Source: Alphaproteobacteria bacterium
Lineage (GTDB): Bacteria; Pseudomonadota; Alphaproteobacteria; Paracaedibacterales; CAIULA01
Direction: 5' to 3'
Length of the DNA stretch: 5,359 nt
NCBI GenBank assembly: GCA_019751935.1
Contig: JAIEMR010000116.1
Coordinates: forward strand, 1-5,359
Shown: in pieces, positions 1 to 5,359 of the stretch
Layout: each line of letters opens with the position of its first letter
Position numbering within the stretch: position 1 is the first letter of the stretch
Notes under the pieces: generated by a model
What the model was told of the DNA's origin: nothing
The model's database searches: none
What the model saw: only the letters and a program-made list of their open reading frames with translations
Made by a program: the position numbers and the translations under genes

Positions 1-650
1 AACATCATTTCCACATTCGTTGGTTTTCTCCGCGCGATGAAGCACCACTTTGTGGGCATGCAACACTAGCGGCTGCTCATATTTTATGGGAACAACAAAA
101 GACAACATGTGATTTAATCACCTTTGAATCTATGGGCGGGCCTTTAACGGCTCAAAAAGAGGGGAAATGGATTACTCTAAACTTTCCCGCGAGAGAGGTG
201 ATCCCATGTTCTATGCCAGAGTTTTTAGCGGATGCTTTGGGAGATACTATTATAGAGTCCGTTTATAAAGATGATGTTCTTTATCTGGTCGTCCTCAGTG
301 ACGTTGAAAGCGTGGTTAATCTGACGCCTAACTTGTCACTCATTGAAAAGATACCTTGTCGTGCAGTGATTGTTACAACTTTGGGCCAGGAGCCTTATGA
401 TTTTGTCTCTCGTTATTTTGCGCCGAGTGTCGGTATTCCAGAAGATCCTGTTTGCGGTTCTGCTCATTGCAGACTTGCGCCGTTCTGGTCTAAAATTCTT
501 GAGAAAAATGAATTTCTTGCATATCAAGCTTCAAAACGAGGCGGTGTTTTGAAAGTTGGCCTTCAAGGAGAGAGGGTGACTCTTTCAGGACAAGCCGTTA
601 CTGTATGTGAAGGAACATTTTTAAAACCTTTTGAAAGAATGCGCGGATGA
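1..650 (+). CDS. PhzF-family isomerase/epimerase-like protein, 5'-truncated by window edge
   Basis: The frame is open from base 3 to the TGA at 648-650 (215 residues), so the ATG at 132 is internal and the true start lies left of the window. The first visible residues read HHFHIRWFSPRDEAPLCGHA, then TLAAAH, a classic signature of the PhzF / phenazine-biosynthesis-like family. A second signature, EDPVCGSAHC (441-470), ends in the family's GSAHC loop. Family members have two similar diaminopimelate-epimerase-like halves and are usually about 260-300 residues, so some 45-80 are missing. These include the segment that carries the catalytic glutamate (Glu45 in Pseudomonas PhzF), so activity cannot be judged here. 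The substrate of such stand-alone homologues is mostly unknown, and nothing here suggests phenazine synthesis. It overlaps plsC by ATGA, implying cotranscription. The family call is firm; the function is open. Confidence 0.9.
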   Translation, partial: HHFHIRWFSPRDEAPLCGHATLAAAHILWEQQKTTCDLITFESMGGPLTAQKEGKWITLNFPAREVIPCSMPEFLADALGDTIIESVYKDDVLYLVVLSDVESVVNLTPNLSLIEKIPCRAVIVTTLGQEPYDFVSRYFAPSVGIPEDPVCGSAHCRLAPFWSKILEKNEFLAYQASKRGGVLKVGLQGERVTLSGQAVTVCEGTFLKPFERMRG

Positions 651-1384
651 CTCTGATTAGATCTGTACTATTTGACTTTATATTTTATGTGTGGACATTT
701 TTTTATCTGGCGATATTAGCGCCGATTATGTTTCTTTTCCCAAGGTCAGTTACCATGCGTATCTTCACCTTTTGGACAAAGATGAACCTAAAGGGATTAA
801 AATACATAGTTGGCCTAGATTATAAGATTGAAGGGATTGAAAATTTAAAAGCAGCGACTGAACAGGGTCCTTGTATTATTGCCTGCAAGCATCAATCAGC
901 TTGGGAAACAATTATTTTTGCTATTTTATCAGATAAATTCCAAATCGTTTTAAAGCGTCAGTTGATGTATATCCCGCTTTTTGGTTGGTATTTAAGGAAA
1001 CTAAATTCGATTGTCGTTGATAGGGACGCTGGTAGTCAGGCGATTAAACAGCTTGTTCATCAAAGTAGAGAGGCAATCAAGAACGATCGTTCTATTCTCA
1101 TTTTTCCAGAAGGAACCCGCGGTAAACCAGGAGAGCCTGGGGTTTATCAACCCGGTATCGCAGCACTTTACCGTGATCTGAATGTACCTGTTTTACCGGT
1201 TGCTCTTAATTCTGGCGTTTTTTGGGGACGGCGTAGTCCTATTAAAAAACCTGGTGTGATTACCTTAAGATTTCTAAAACCGATTCCAAGTGGTTTGCCC
1301 CGTTCGGAGTTTACAACGCAGCTTGAAGAGAGTATCGAGACAGCTTGTAAAAGTTTGCCTCTTTTTGGTAAAGAGAAGATTTAA
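647..1384 (+). CDS. plsC: 1-acyl-sn-glycerol-3-phosphate acyltransferase (PlsC family)
   Basis: This 245-residue protein, of normal length for the family, should acylate lysophosphatidic acid to phosphatidic acid at the inner face of the cytoplasmic membrane, the second acylation in phospholipid synthesis. A hydrophobic segment at residues ~9-32 should anchor it. The catalytic block is HQSAWE (H82 to E87), a variant of the HX4D motif with Glu as the acidic residue, which I recall as common in alphaproteobacterial homologues. The glycerol-phosphate-binding motif FPEGTRG is at 153-159, and the later PVLPVALNSG block at 181-190. The chosen ATG overlaps the upstream stop as ATGA. Only a weak GAAAG purine stretch (633-637) precedes it, so coupling to upstream translation is likely. 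The next gene begins 83 bp on. A related glycerolipid or ornithine-lipid acyltransferase cannot be excluded from sequence alone. Confidence 0.92.
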   Translation: MTLIRSVLFDFIFYVWTFFYLAILAPIMFLFPRSVTMRIFTFWTKMNLKGLKYIVGLDYKIEGIENLKAATEQGPCIIACKHQSAWETIIFAILSDKFQIVLKRQLMYIPLFGWYLRKLNSIVVDRDAGSQAIKQLVHQSREAIKNDRSILIFPEGTRGKPGEPGVYQPGIAALYRDLNVPVLPVALNSGVFWGRRSPIKKPGVITLRFLKPIPSGLPRSEFTTQLEESIETACKSLPLFGKEKI

Positions 1385-1439
1385 ATTACGTTTTCACTCC
1401 ACTAAGGTTTCCAAACACCATTATATTTGCTACCATTGA

Positions 1440-1454
1440 TTAAAATTTTATTAA
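1440..1454 (+). promoter_or_regulatory. Possible CtrA-binding site (TTAA-N7-TTAA) before divL
   Basis: TTAA (1440-1443) and TTAA (1451-1454) are separated by exactly 7 bases, the spacing of the full CtrA box of Alphaproteobacteria. The second half-site ends 13 bases before the divL ATG. A factor bound here would cover the transcription start or leader, a geometry that favours repression over activation. A possible -10 element (TATATT, 1422-1427) lies just upstream but has no convincing -35 partner. The region is very AT-rich and the same motif occurs once inside the divL coding sequence (2900-2914), so a chance match is quite possible. Confidence 0.4.
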
Positions 1455-1467
1455 AATGTAATGTTTG

Positions 1468-3858
1468 ATGGTGGGTTTTGATCTAGCCCTTTTTGTCTTC
1501 GTTTGCTGTACCATTCTTGGTGCTTTTATATATTTATATCAGCGGAATCGAAATCTCTATGTAAAATCTCAGGTACTCATAGTAGAGAACCACGCCCAAA
1601 ACATTCTTTTAAATAATTTAGCGAATGCTTGGTGCTATTGGTATGAAGGAGACAGCTTTTTAACGTGTTCAACGTCGCTTCGTGAAATATTACATCTTGA
1701 TCTAGATCAACCTTTGCAAACTTCAGATCTTTATAAAATCTTAGGAGAATCTAGTTTCAGTCCTTTTCAAAGAGCCTTAGCACATCTTAGTGATTTTGGA
1801 GGGGATTTTATCCTGCAACTTCCTATATTTGAAGGAACTCAGTTTTTAGAAGTCAAAGGCCGCTCTGTTTCTTGTGATTCCTTACCTTTGCGTTATAGCC
1901 AGTCGATTTCCACATCCCGGCAAATGGTTATTCTGTGTTTTGCGGATGCGACAGAAACAATTCATGAAAAAGGCTTATATCAAGCCTACCAAAAAGAAAA
2001 AAATGATGAAATTGAAATACTTCGAACGCTGGTGGATATTGCGCCACTCGCTTTGTGGCACCGGGATGAAAATGGCCGTATTCAGTACTGTAATTTGGCT
2101 TATTCAGGGGCGCTTGAGACTAGTGCTCATAGGGTTATTGCAGAAAATAGAGAATTAATTGATTCCAGGTATCAGGCCAGTACCTATGATCTTTCAAGAA
2201 AAGCTCTTGAGTTAAAAAGGAAGCAGACCATTCGAACGCATCTTGTCGTTGCAGGGCAGCGTCGTTTTATGGAAATTGCAGAAATACCTATTCCTGATAC
2301 TCGAATGACAGTGGGGTATGCAATTGACATAACCGAAATTGAAGAGGCTGATCTAGAGTTATCGCAGCACATAAATGCTCATCAAGAGGTTTTGGATCAA
2401 ATATCTGCCCCCATAGCGATTTACGGAGCTGACACACGGATTAAATTTTTTAATCATGCTTATCGTAAAACTTTCGAATTAGATGAAGCCTGGCTTTATA
2501 GCCGGCCAACTTTAGGGGAGGTATTAGAAAACTTAAGAGAAAGACGTTTCCTGCCAGAGTATCCTAATTTCTTGAATCATAAACGTGCAAGGATGGATTT
2601 ATTTAAGAATCTTTTATATCCAATTCACGAGGTTTTAAATCAACCCAATGGGCAAACTTTGCGCTTGGTCATTTCTCCTCATCCCTTAGGGGGGCTTTTA
2701 TATTTATTTGATGACATTACCGATAAATTGACTCTCGAGAGAGGATATAACACGCTTGTTGCTGTCCAAAAAGAAACCCTTGATCACCTTTATGAGGGCA
2801 TCGTTGTGTTTGGAAGCGATAATCGTGTCCGTCTATCGAATCCTGCTATGGGTAGAATTTGGCATTTGTCAGACGAAGAAAGGGCGGCTGATCTTCATAT
2901 TAATGAGCTTTTAAAAAGCGTCGCTCCTCTTTTCAATGATCCCAATGAAAGCAAACTATGGCGTAAAAGGATGATGGATATTGTGAGCCTTCGTCAAAGT
3001 AGCCATGGGCAATTTAGGTTAGATCATGATCGTATGATTGAATATTCATATATTCCTTTGCCAGATGGTTCGCACTTGATGAGCTTTGTTGATGTATCGG
3101 ATCGGTGGAGGTTTGAGCAGGCTTTGCAAGAACGTACCCAAACCCTAGAAAGAGCCGACCGACTAAAATCAGATTTTATATCGCTTGTTTCATACGAATT
3201 AAAATCGCCACTTAATACAATTGTCGGGTTCATTGAAATTCTAATTAATCAATATTTTGGTCAGATGAATGAACGTCAACTGGATTATTGTCAAGGGATT
3301 TCGGACGCTTCGGATCGATTGATGAATTTAATTAACGATATGTTAGATTTGGCAAATATAGAGGCAGGCAAGCTAAACCTTGATTTTCAAGAGATTCAGC
3401 TTGATAAATTCCTAAATAGCCTTGTTGATCTTGTTTACAATCGTGCTCATGATCAGGGGCTTGAACTTATTATCGAAAACACCAGTAATGTTAAGGCAAT
3501 TCAAGGAGATACTCGAAGGCTAAAGCATGCGCTTTTTAATCTTTTGACGAATGCTATTAAATTTACCCCAACAGGCGGAAAAATAATTTTAACCGTTGCT
3601 GATGATACAGAAAAACCAGGCCATATTGTTATTGCCGTCAAAGACACAGGCGTTGGCATTAGTCCTAGTGATCAAGAAAAGATTTTTGATCTGTTTCAGC
3701 ATGGCTCGATGACCCAAAGCAACCAAATGGGGGCAGGGCTTGGGTTGTCGCTTGTCAGAAGTTTGATAGAGCTGCATGGTGGATTTGTATCGCTGGCTTC
3801 TCAGACCAATGAGGGGACGATTATAGCTTGCCATCTACCTATACATCCTGATGGTTGA
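1468..3858 (+). CDS. divL: DivL-like multi-PAS sensor kinase homologue with Tyr in place of the phosphoacceptor His
   Basis: This is a 796-residue protein, close to Caulobacter DivL (769). In order it has one membrane segment (~4-24), about four PAS-like regions (~47-165, 185-290, 308-425, 435-545; boundaries by eye), a short helical linker (~548-565), a HisKA-type dimerisation domain and a HATPase domain. The H-box reads SYELKSP (Y576, codon 3193-3195), where ordinary kinases have SHELRTP. DivL is known for exactly this substitution (Tyr550 in Caulobacter). The ATP-binding motifs look intact: N-box NLLTNAIKF (691-699), G1 DTGVGIS (726-732) and G2 GAGLGLS (755-761). In Caulobacter, DivL binds DivK and modulates CckA, and so CtrA; the same role is inferred here. 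The ATG at 1468 was chosen over the TTG at 1465. Neither has a Shine-Dalgarno sequence, and a stop at 1459-1461 rules out an earlier start. It stands alone, 83 bp after plsC and convergent with ctaB. Confidence 0.88.
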   Translation: MVGFDLALFVFVCCTILGAFIYLYQRNRNLYVKSQVLIVENHAQNILLNNLANAWCYWYEGDSFLTCSTSLREILHLDLDQPLQTSDLYKILGESSFSPFQRALAHLSDFGGDFILQLPIFEGTQFLEVKGRSVSCDSLPLRYSQSISTSRQMVILCFADATETIHEKGLYQAYQKEKNDEIEILRTLVDIAPLALWHRDENGRIQYCNLAYSGALETSAHRVIAENRELIDSRYQASTYDLSRKALELKRKQTIRTHLVVAGQRRFMEIAEIPIPDTRMTVGYAIDITEIEEADLELSQHINAHQEVLDQISAPIAIYGADTRIKFFNHAYRKTFELDEAWLYSRPTLGEVLENLRERRFLPEYPNFLNHKRARMDLFKNLLYPIHEVLNQPNGQTLRLVISPHPLGGLLYLFDDITDKLTLERGYNTLVAVQKETLDHLYEGIVVFGSDNRVRLSNPAMGRIWHLSDEERAADLHINELLKSVAPLFNDPNESKLWRKRMMDIVSLRQSSHGQFRLDHDRMIEYSYIPLPDGSHLMSFVDVSDRWRFEQALQERTQTLERADRLKSDFISLVSYELKSPLNTIVGFIEILINQYFGQMNERQLDYCQGISDASDRLMNLINDMLDLANIEAGKLNLDFQEIQLDKFLNSLVDLVYNRAHDQGLELIIENTSNVKAIQGDTRRLKHALFNLLTNAIKFTPTGGKIILTVADDTEKPGHIVIAVKDTGVGISPSDQEKIFDLFQHGSMTQSNQMGAGLGLSLVRSLIELHGGFVSLASQTNEGTIIACHLPIHPDG

Positions 3859-3886
3859 TAGAAATTCGAGTTCAACTTTTCTTTTT
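3854..3886 (+). terminator. Weak candidate intrinsic terminator of divL
   Basis: GTTGA (3854-3858, including the divL stop) can pair with TCAAC (3872-3876), followed at once by TTTTCTTTTT (3877-3886). The stem is only 5 bp with a 13-base loop, so the hairpin is marginal. The T-rich tail and its position are the only support. Confidence 0.25.
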
Positions 3887-4017
3887 CATATTTTGTCTTG
3901 AGTGCCTTAGTTTCTTTAAAATGACTGATAAATTATGAGCTGGGAAAAATTGAGCAATTTATAAGAAGTAACAAGATGGAGTCTATAGATAATTCCTTAT
4001 AAAATGATGATGATAAT

Positions 4018-4118
4018 CGTCATTCTTGAGGAACGAAGTGATGTGAGAATCCAGAAAAATATTGAAGCTCCAGGGTTCGACTGGATTGCCGCAAAGCCTA
4101 CGGCCTTTCGCCATGACG
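4018..4118. repeat. Palindromic dispersed-type repeat, unit A (degenerate)
   Basis: The left arm 4018-4054 begins CGTCATTCTTGAGGAACGAA and ends AATCCAG. The right arm 4081-4118 begins CTGGATTGCC and ends CATGACG. The arms pair well at both ends (CGTCAT with ATGACG, AATCCAG with CTGGATT) and poorly in the middle. The spacer is 26 bases. The ends match the non-coding palindrome of the 'cgtcattgcgagg...caatccag' type that I recall from many bacterial genomes, including Rickettsia-like ones. Unit A is more diverged than unit B. Confidence 0.7.
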
Positions 4119-4173
4119 AAAAATGCAGAATTATTTTATGTCGGCCTGCTATATCATCCTGCTCAAATATAGC

Positions 4174-4202
4174 TAAACTTATATAAATTAAGTATAAGTT
4201 TA
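4174..4202. repeat. Short AT-rich perfect inverted repeat between units A and B
   Basis: TAAACTTATA (4174-4183) and TATAAGTTTA (4193-4202) are exact reverse complements, giving a 10-bp stem with a 9-base loop. The right arm ends directly against the first base of unit B. No T-run follows on the plus strand, so it is not a standard terminator. Confidence 0.65.
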
Positions 4203-4297
4203 CGTCATTGCGAGGAGCCAAAGGCGACGTGGCAATCCAGTAAAACCTTTAGTTTCAACAATTTCCTGGATCGCTTCGGCTTGCGCTCGCGATGACG
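4203..4297. repeat. Palindromic dispersed-type repeat, unit B (better conserved)
   Basis: The left arm 4203-4240 begins CGTCATTGCGAGGAGC and ends GGCAATCCAG. The right arm 4266-4297 begins CTGGATCGCTTCGG and ends CTCGCGATGACG. The outer 13 bases of each arm pair with a single mismatch (CGTCATTGCGAG against CTCGCGATGACG), and ATCCAG pairs with CTGGAT at the loop side. The spacer is 25 bases. It has the same architecture as unit A, about 85 bp away, and is closer to the common form of this repeat class. Confidence 0.8.
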
Positions 4298-4362
4298 ATG
4301 AATATTATCATTTTATATGAAATTAGCTATACTTCTAACGTTGTCTTCCCCCAAACCCATTT

Positions 4363-4377
4363 TTAAAGATTTATTAA
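4363..4377. promoter_or_regulatory. TTAA-N7-TTAA motif (CtrA-box-like) in the convergent intergenic region
   Basis: TTAA at 4363-4366 and 4374-4377 have the CtrA-type 7-base spacing. No gene start is nearby, as both flanking genes end here, so a promoter role is not apparent. It could be chance in AT-rich DNA, or serve an unannotated transcript. Confidence 0.2.
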
Positions 4378-4383
4378 ACAATA

Positions 4384-4410
4384 AAAGATATTTTATAAAT
4401 AGATATCTTT
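4384..4410. repeat. AT-rich perfect inverted repeat (8-bp stem)
   Basis: AAAGATAT (4384-4391) pairs exactly with ATATCTTT (4403-4410) around an 11-base AT loop. No T-run follows on either strand. It is the first of a chain of hairpins extending to 4528. Confidence 0.55.
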
Positions 4411-4415
4411 AAACA

Positions 4416-4449
4416 ACAGTCTGGCTTTTTTTGAAATTGCCCAACTGTA
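4416..4449. repeat. Imperfect inverted repeat with a T-run in its loop
   Basis: ACAGTCTGGC (4417-4426) pairs with GCCCAACTGT (4440-4449) at 8 of 10 positions, leaving two internal mismatches. The 13-base loop contains seven consecutive T. Because the T-run sits in the loop and not after the stem, it is not a plus-strand terminator. Confidence 0.4.
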
Positions 4450-4452
4450 TTA

Positions 4453-4470
4453 GGGATGGCTGACCATCCC
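4453..4470. repeat. Perfect GC-rich hairpin GGGATGG / CCATCCC
   Basis: GGGATGG (4453-4459), a 4-base loop (CTGA) and CCATCCC (4464-4470) form the most stable small stem in the region. It is followed by C-rich sequence on the plus strand and TAATACAG on the minus strand, so it lacks the T-tail of an intrinsic terminator. It lies about 105 bp past the ctaB stop and could protect the 3' end of that transcript or belong to a small RNA. Confidence 0.55.
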
Positions 4471-4497
4471 CCACCACCCGTAGTATAGGCAGGAAAG

Positions 4498-4528
4498 GAT
4501 TAACGCTTTCTTAATCATGAAGCTCATG
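4498..4528. repeat. Two abutting short inverted repeats, the first containing TTAA-N7-TTAA
   Basis: GATTAA (4498-4503) pairs with TTAATC (4511-4516), and CATGA (4516-4520) pairs with TCATG (4524-4528). The first is also a CtrA-box-like TTAA-N7-TTAA (4500-4514). It lies 48-78 bases past the ctaB stop. No T-run follows at a useful distance on the minus strand. Confidence 0.4.
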
Positions 4529-4575
4529 TATGGAAATTTAAAAAGAATCGCAATCTCCTCAAAAGCTAAGTTTCC

Positions 4576-5359
4576 CTACACAACCAAGCTTAGGAAAAGC
4601 AAAAAGAGATAAAAAATCGAATAGCTAAAAAGGCTTAGGGGGTTTTTGTCAAAATAACAAACCGCAATCGCAGTGCCAATGAATCCGATTCCTAGCGCCG
4701 ATGCAATTCCTAAGTAAAGGTCATGCGCAATATGAAAATAATAAGGCAGATAAGAAGATACAACGGTTAAAAGTGTATAAATAAAAATATGCTTTTTGGT
4801 GACACCAATCCCCTTCACACAAGGGAGCATCGGGATCCCAGCGCTTTTATAATCGTCGCTACAGTGTAAGGCAAGTGCCCAAAAATGTGCAGGGGTCCAA
4901 AGGAAAATGATTAAAAATAACGCCCAAGCTTCTATGGGGGCGGTCCCTGTGACAGCGGCCCAGCCAATAACAGGCGGCAAGGCTCCGGCAGCGCCGCCAA
5001 TGACAATATTTTGCGGGGTGCGAGGTTTTAAAAGGCTCGTGTAAATTATGACATAGTAAAAAATTGTAAAGGCTAAAAGAGAGGCTGCTACCAGGTTTAC
5101 AGCAACCATCATTGTCAGAACAGAACCACATGCCATAATAATCCCAAAGGCAAGTGCTGTATCTGGATCAATGCGCCCCGCCGGCAGTGGGCGATTTGCC
5201 GTTCGGTTCATAAGGGCGTCACTATCCTTTTCCCACCACATATTAAGGCATCCTGCAGCACCAGCACCAATCGCTAAACTTAGGATTGCTGTAAAGCCCA
5301 GGATGGGATGAATCGTTCCAGGAGCAGCCAGCATCCCACAAAGGCCCGTAAAAACCACA
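4576..5359 (-). CDS. ctaB: Protoheme IX farnesyltransferase (heme O synthase), N-terminus beyond window
   Basis: The visible 260 residues run from the right edge to the TAG at 4576-4578. The GTG at 5356-5358 is an internal valine of the family's VVFTGL segment, not a start; roughly 25-45 N-terminal residues and the promoter lie beyond the window. The enzyme is an integral membrane UbiA-superfamily prenyltransferase that adds a farnesyl group to heme b, giving heme O for terminal oxidases. The first Asp-rich motif is NMWWEKDSDALMNRTANRP (visible residues 39-57), with Glu43, Asp45 and Asp47. The second is DDYKSAGIPMLP (168-179). Also typical are KPRTPQNIVIGGAAGALPP (111-129) and WTPAHFW (154-160). 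Several hydrophobic membrane segments are evident, the last reaching almost to the C-terminus. Closely related UbiA proteins such as UbiA itself are less likely given these motifs. It converges on divL across a 717-bp gap. Confidence 0.93.
   Translation of the reverse strand, partial: VVFTGLCGMLAAPGTIHPILGFTAILSLAIGAGAAGCLNMWWEKDSDALMNRTANRPLPAGRIDPDTALAFGIIMACGSVLTMMVAVNLVAASLLAFTIFYYVIIYTSLLKPRTPQNIVIGGAAGALPPVIGWAAVTGTAPIEAWALFLIIFLWTPAHFWALALHCSDDYKSAGIPMLPCVKGIGVTKKHIFIYTLLTVVSSYLPYYFHIAHDLYLGIASALGIGFIGTAIAVCYFDKNPLSLFSYSIFYLFLLFLSLVV

Larger units (their letters stand above)
3998..4317. repeat. Compound repeat block bounded by an inverted repeat
   Basis: TATAAAATGAT at 3998-4008 is the exact reverse complement of ATCATTTTATA at 4307-4317. 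The ends continue inward imperfectly and match again over ATCGTCAT (4016-4023) against ATGACGAT (4292-4299). The 320-bp block encloses both palindromic units and a smaller AT hairpin, so it could fold as one large cruciform or as three separate ones. It may reflect inverted duplication of a mobile palindromic element; no transposase is present. Confidence 0.6.
3859..4575. other. 717-bp intergenic region between convergent divL and ctaB; no believable gene
   Basis: Both flanking genes end here. The first ~140 bases (3859-3997) are AT-rich with no structure beyond the weak terminator. Positions 3998-4317 are filled by two palindromic repeat units inside a common outer inverted repeat. Positions 4318-4575 are AT-rich with a chain of short perfect inverted repeats and two TTAA-N7-TTAA motifs. 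Short open frames at 3997-4221 (minus) and 4004-4186 (plus) run through the palindromic DNA on both strands and look like readings of a repeat, not genes. I found no tRNA, no DnaA-box cluster and no convincing T-tailed terminator for ctaB. Confidence 0.75.

Noticed and set aside
132..650. PhzF-like gene starting at the ATG at 132
   Set aside because: The frame stays open to the left edge and the upstream codons encode the conserved PLCGHATLAAAH block, so the ATG is internal.
3024..3834. Minus-strand open frames inside divL (3024-3233, 3589-3834) and the plus-strand frame at 1874-2158
   Set aside because: They overlap well-conserved kinase sequence in another frame, with no recognisable domains or start signals of their own.
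4069..4085. tRNA T-arm lookalike: TCCAG, loop GGTTCGA, CTGGA
   Set aside because: The stem and loop sizes fit, but the TTCGA is misplaced within the loop, there is no matching acceptor stem or anticodon arm around it, and the right stem is the arm of palindromic unit A.
3997..4221. Open frames on both strands (74 residues minus, 60 residues plus at 4004-4186) in the intergenic region
   Set aside because: They translate palindromic repeat DNA and give related peptide pieces on both strands (ILEERSDVRIQ-like), a pattern often misannotated as hypothetical proteins. There is no ribosome binding site and no family similarity.
4453..4470. Intrinsic terminator for ctaB at the GGGATGG/CCATCCC hairpin
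   Set aside because: The stem is perfect but no T-run follows on the minus strand.
4320..4575. Replication origin: AT-rich, with two CtrA-box-like motifs as in Caulobacter Cori
   Set aside because: No DnaA boxes (TTATNCACA type) could be found and the flanking genes are not those usual for alphaproteobacterial origins (such as hemE). CtrA-like spacing alone is insufficient.
4576..5358. ctaB as a complete gene starting with GTG at 5356-5358
   Set aside because: The family's conserved VVFTGL segment continues into the edge, and known members have about 25-45 further N-terminal residues.

Overview
The window looks like an AT-rich alphaproteobacterial chromosome (GC roughly 40% by eye, not computed). 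The strongest pointer is a 796-residue multi-PAS sensor kinase homologue in which the phosphoacceptor histidine of the H-box is a tyrosine. That is the hallmark of DivL, a cell-cycle regulator confined, as far as I know, to Alphaproteobacteria. The PlsC and CtaB proteins also read like alphaproteobacterial family members. The low GC, together with degenerate dispersed palindromes, would suit a host-associated lineage such as Holosporales or Rickettsiales relatives, but this placement is inference only.

Layout. Positions 1-650 (+) hold the C-terminal ~215 residues of a PhzF-family isomerase/epimerase-like protein whose beginning lies outside the window. Its stop overlaps by ATGA the start of plsC (647-1384, +), a 1-acylglycerol-3-phosphate acyltransferase. 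After an 83-bp AT-rich gap with a CtrA-box-like TTAA-N7-TTAA motif comes divL (1468-3858, +). Positions 3859-4575 contain no believable gene. This stretch lies between convergent genes and holds two copies of a ~100-bp palindromic repeat (4018-4118 and 4203-4297), enclosed by a shared outer inverted repeat (3998-4317). A hairpin-rich tract (4384-4528) with two more TTAA-N7-TTAA motifs follows. The window ends with the C-terminal 260 residues of ctaB (protoheme IX farnesyltransferase, minus strand, running off the right edge).

How the genes relate. phzF-like and plsC are probably cotranscribed and translationally coupled. PlsC makes phosphatidic acid for membrane phospholipid. DivL in Caulobacter binds DivK and controls the CckA-ChpT-CtrA phosphorelay, so a CtrA-type site just before its start codon would form a feedback loop if real. 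CtaB supplies heme O to terminal oxidases and appears functionally unrelated to its neighbours.

Main points of interest: the tyrosine-for-histidine kinase with an otherwise intact ATP-binding domain, the possible CtrA site in front of it, an apparent excess of exactly 7-bp spacing between TTAA pairs in the window, and the nested palindromic repeat cluster. I see no CRISPR array, tRNA, rRNA, transposase or defence system.
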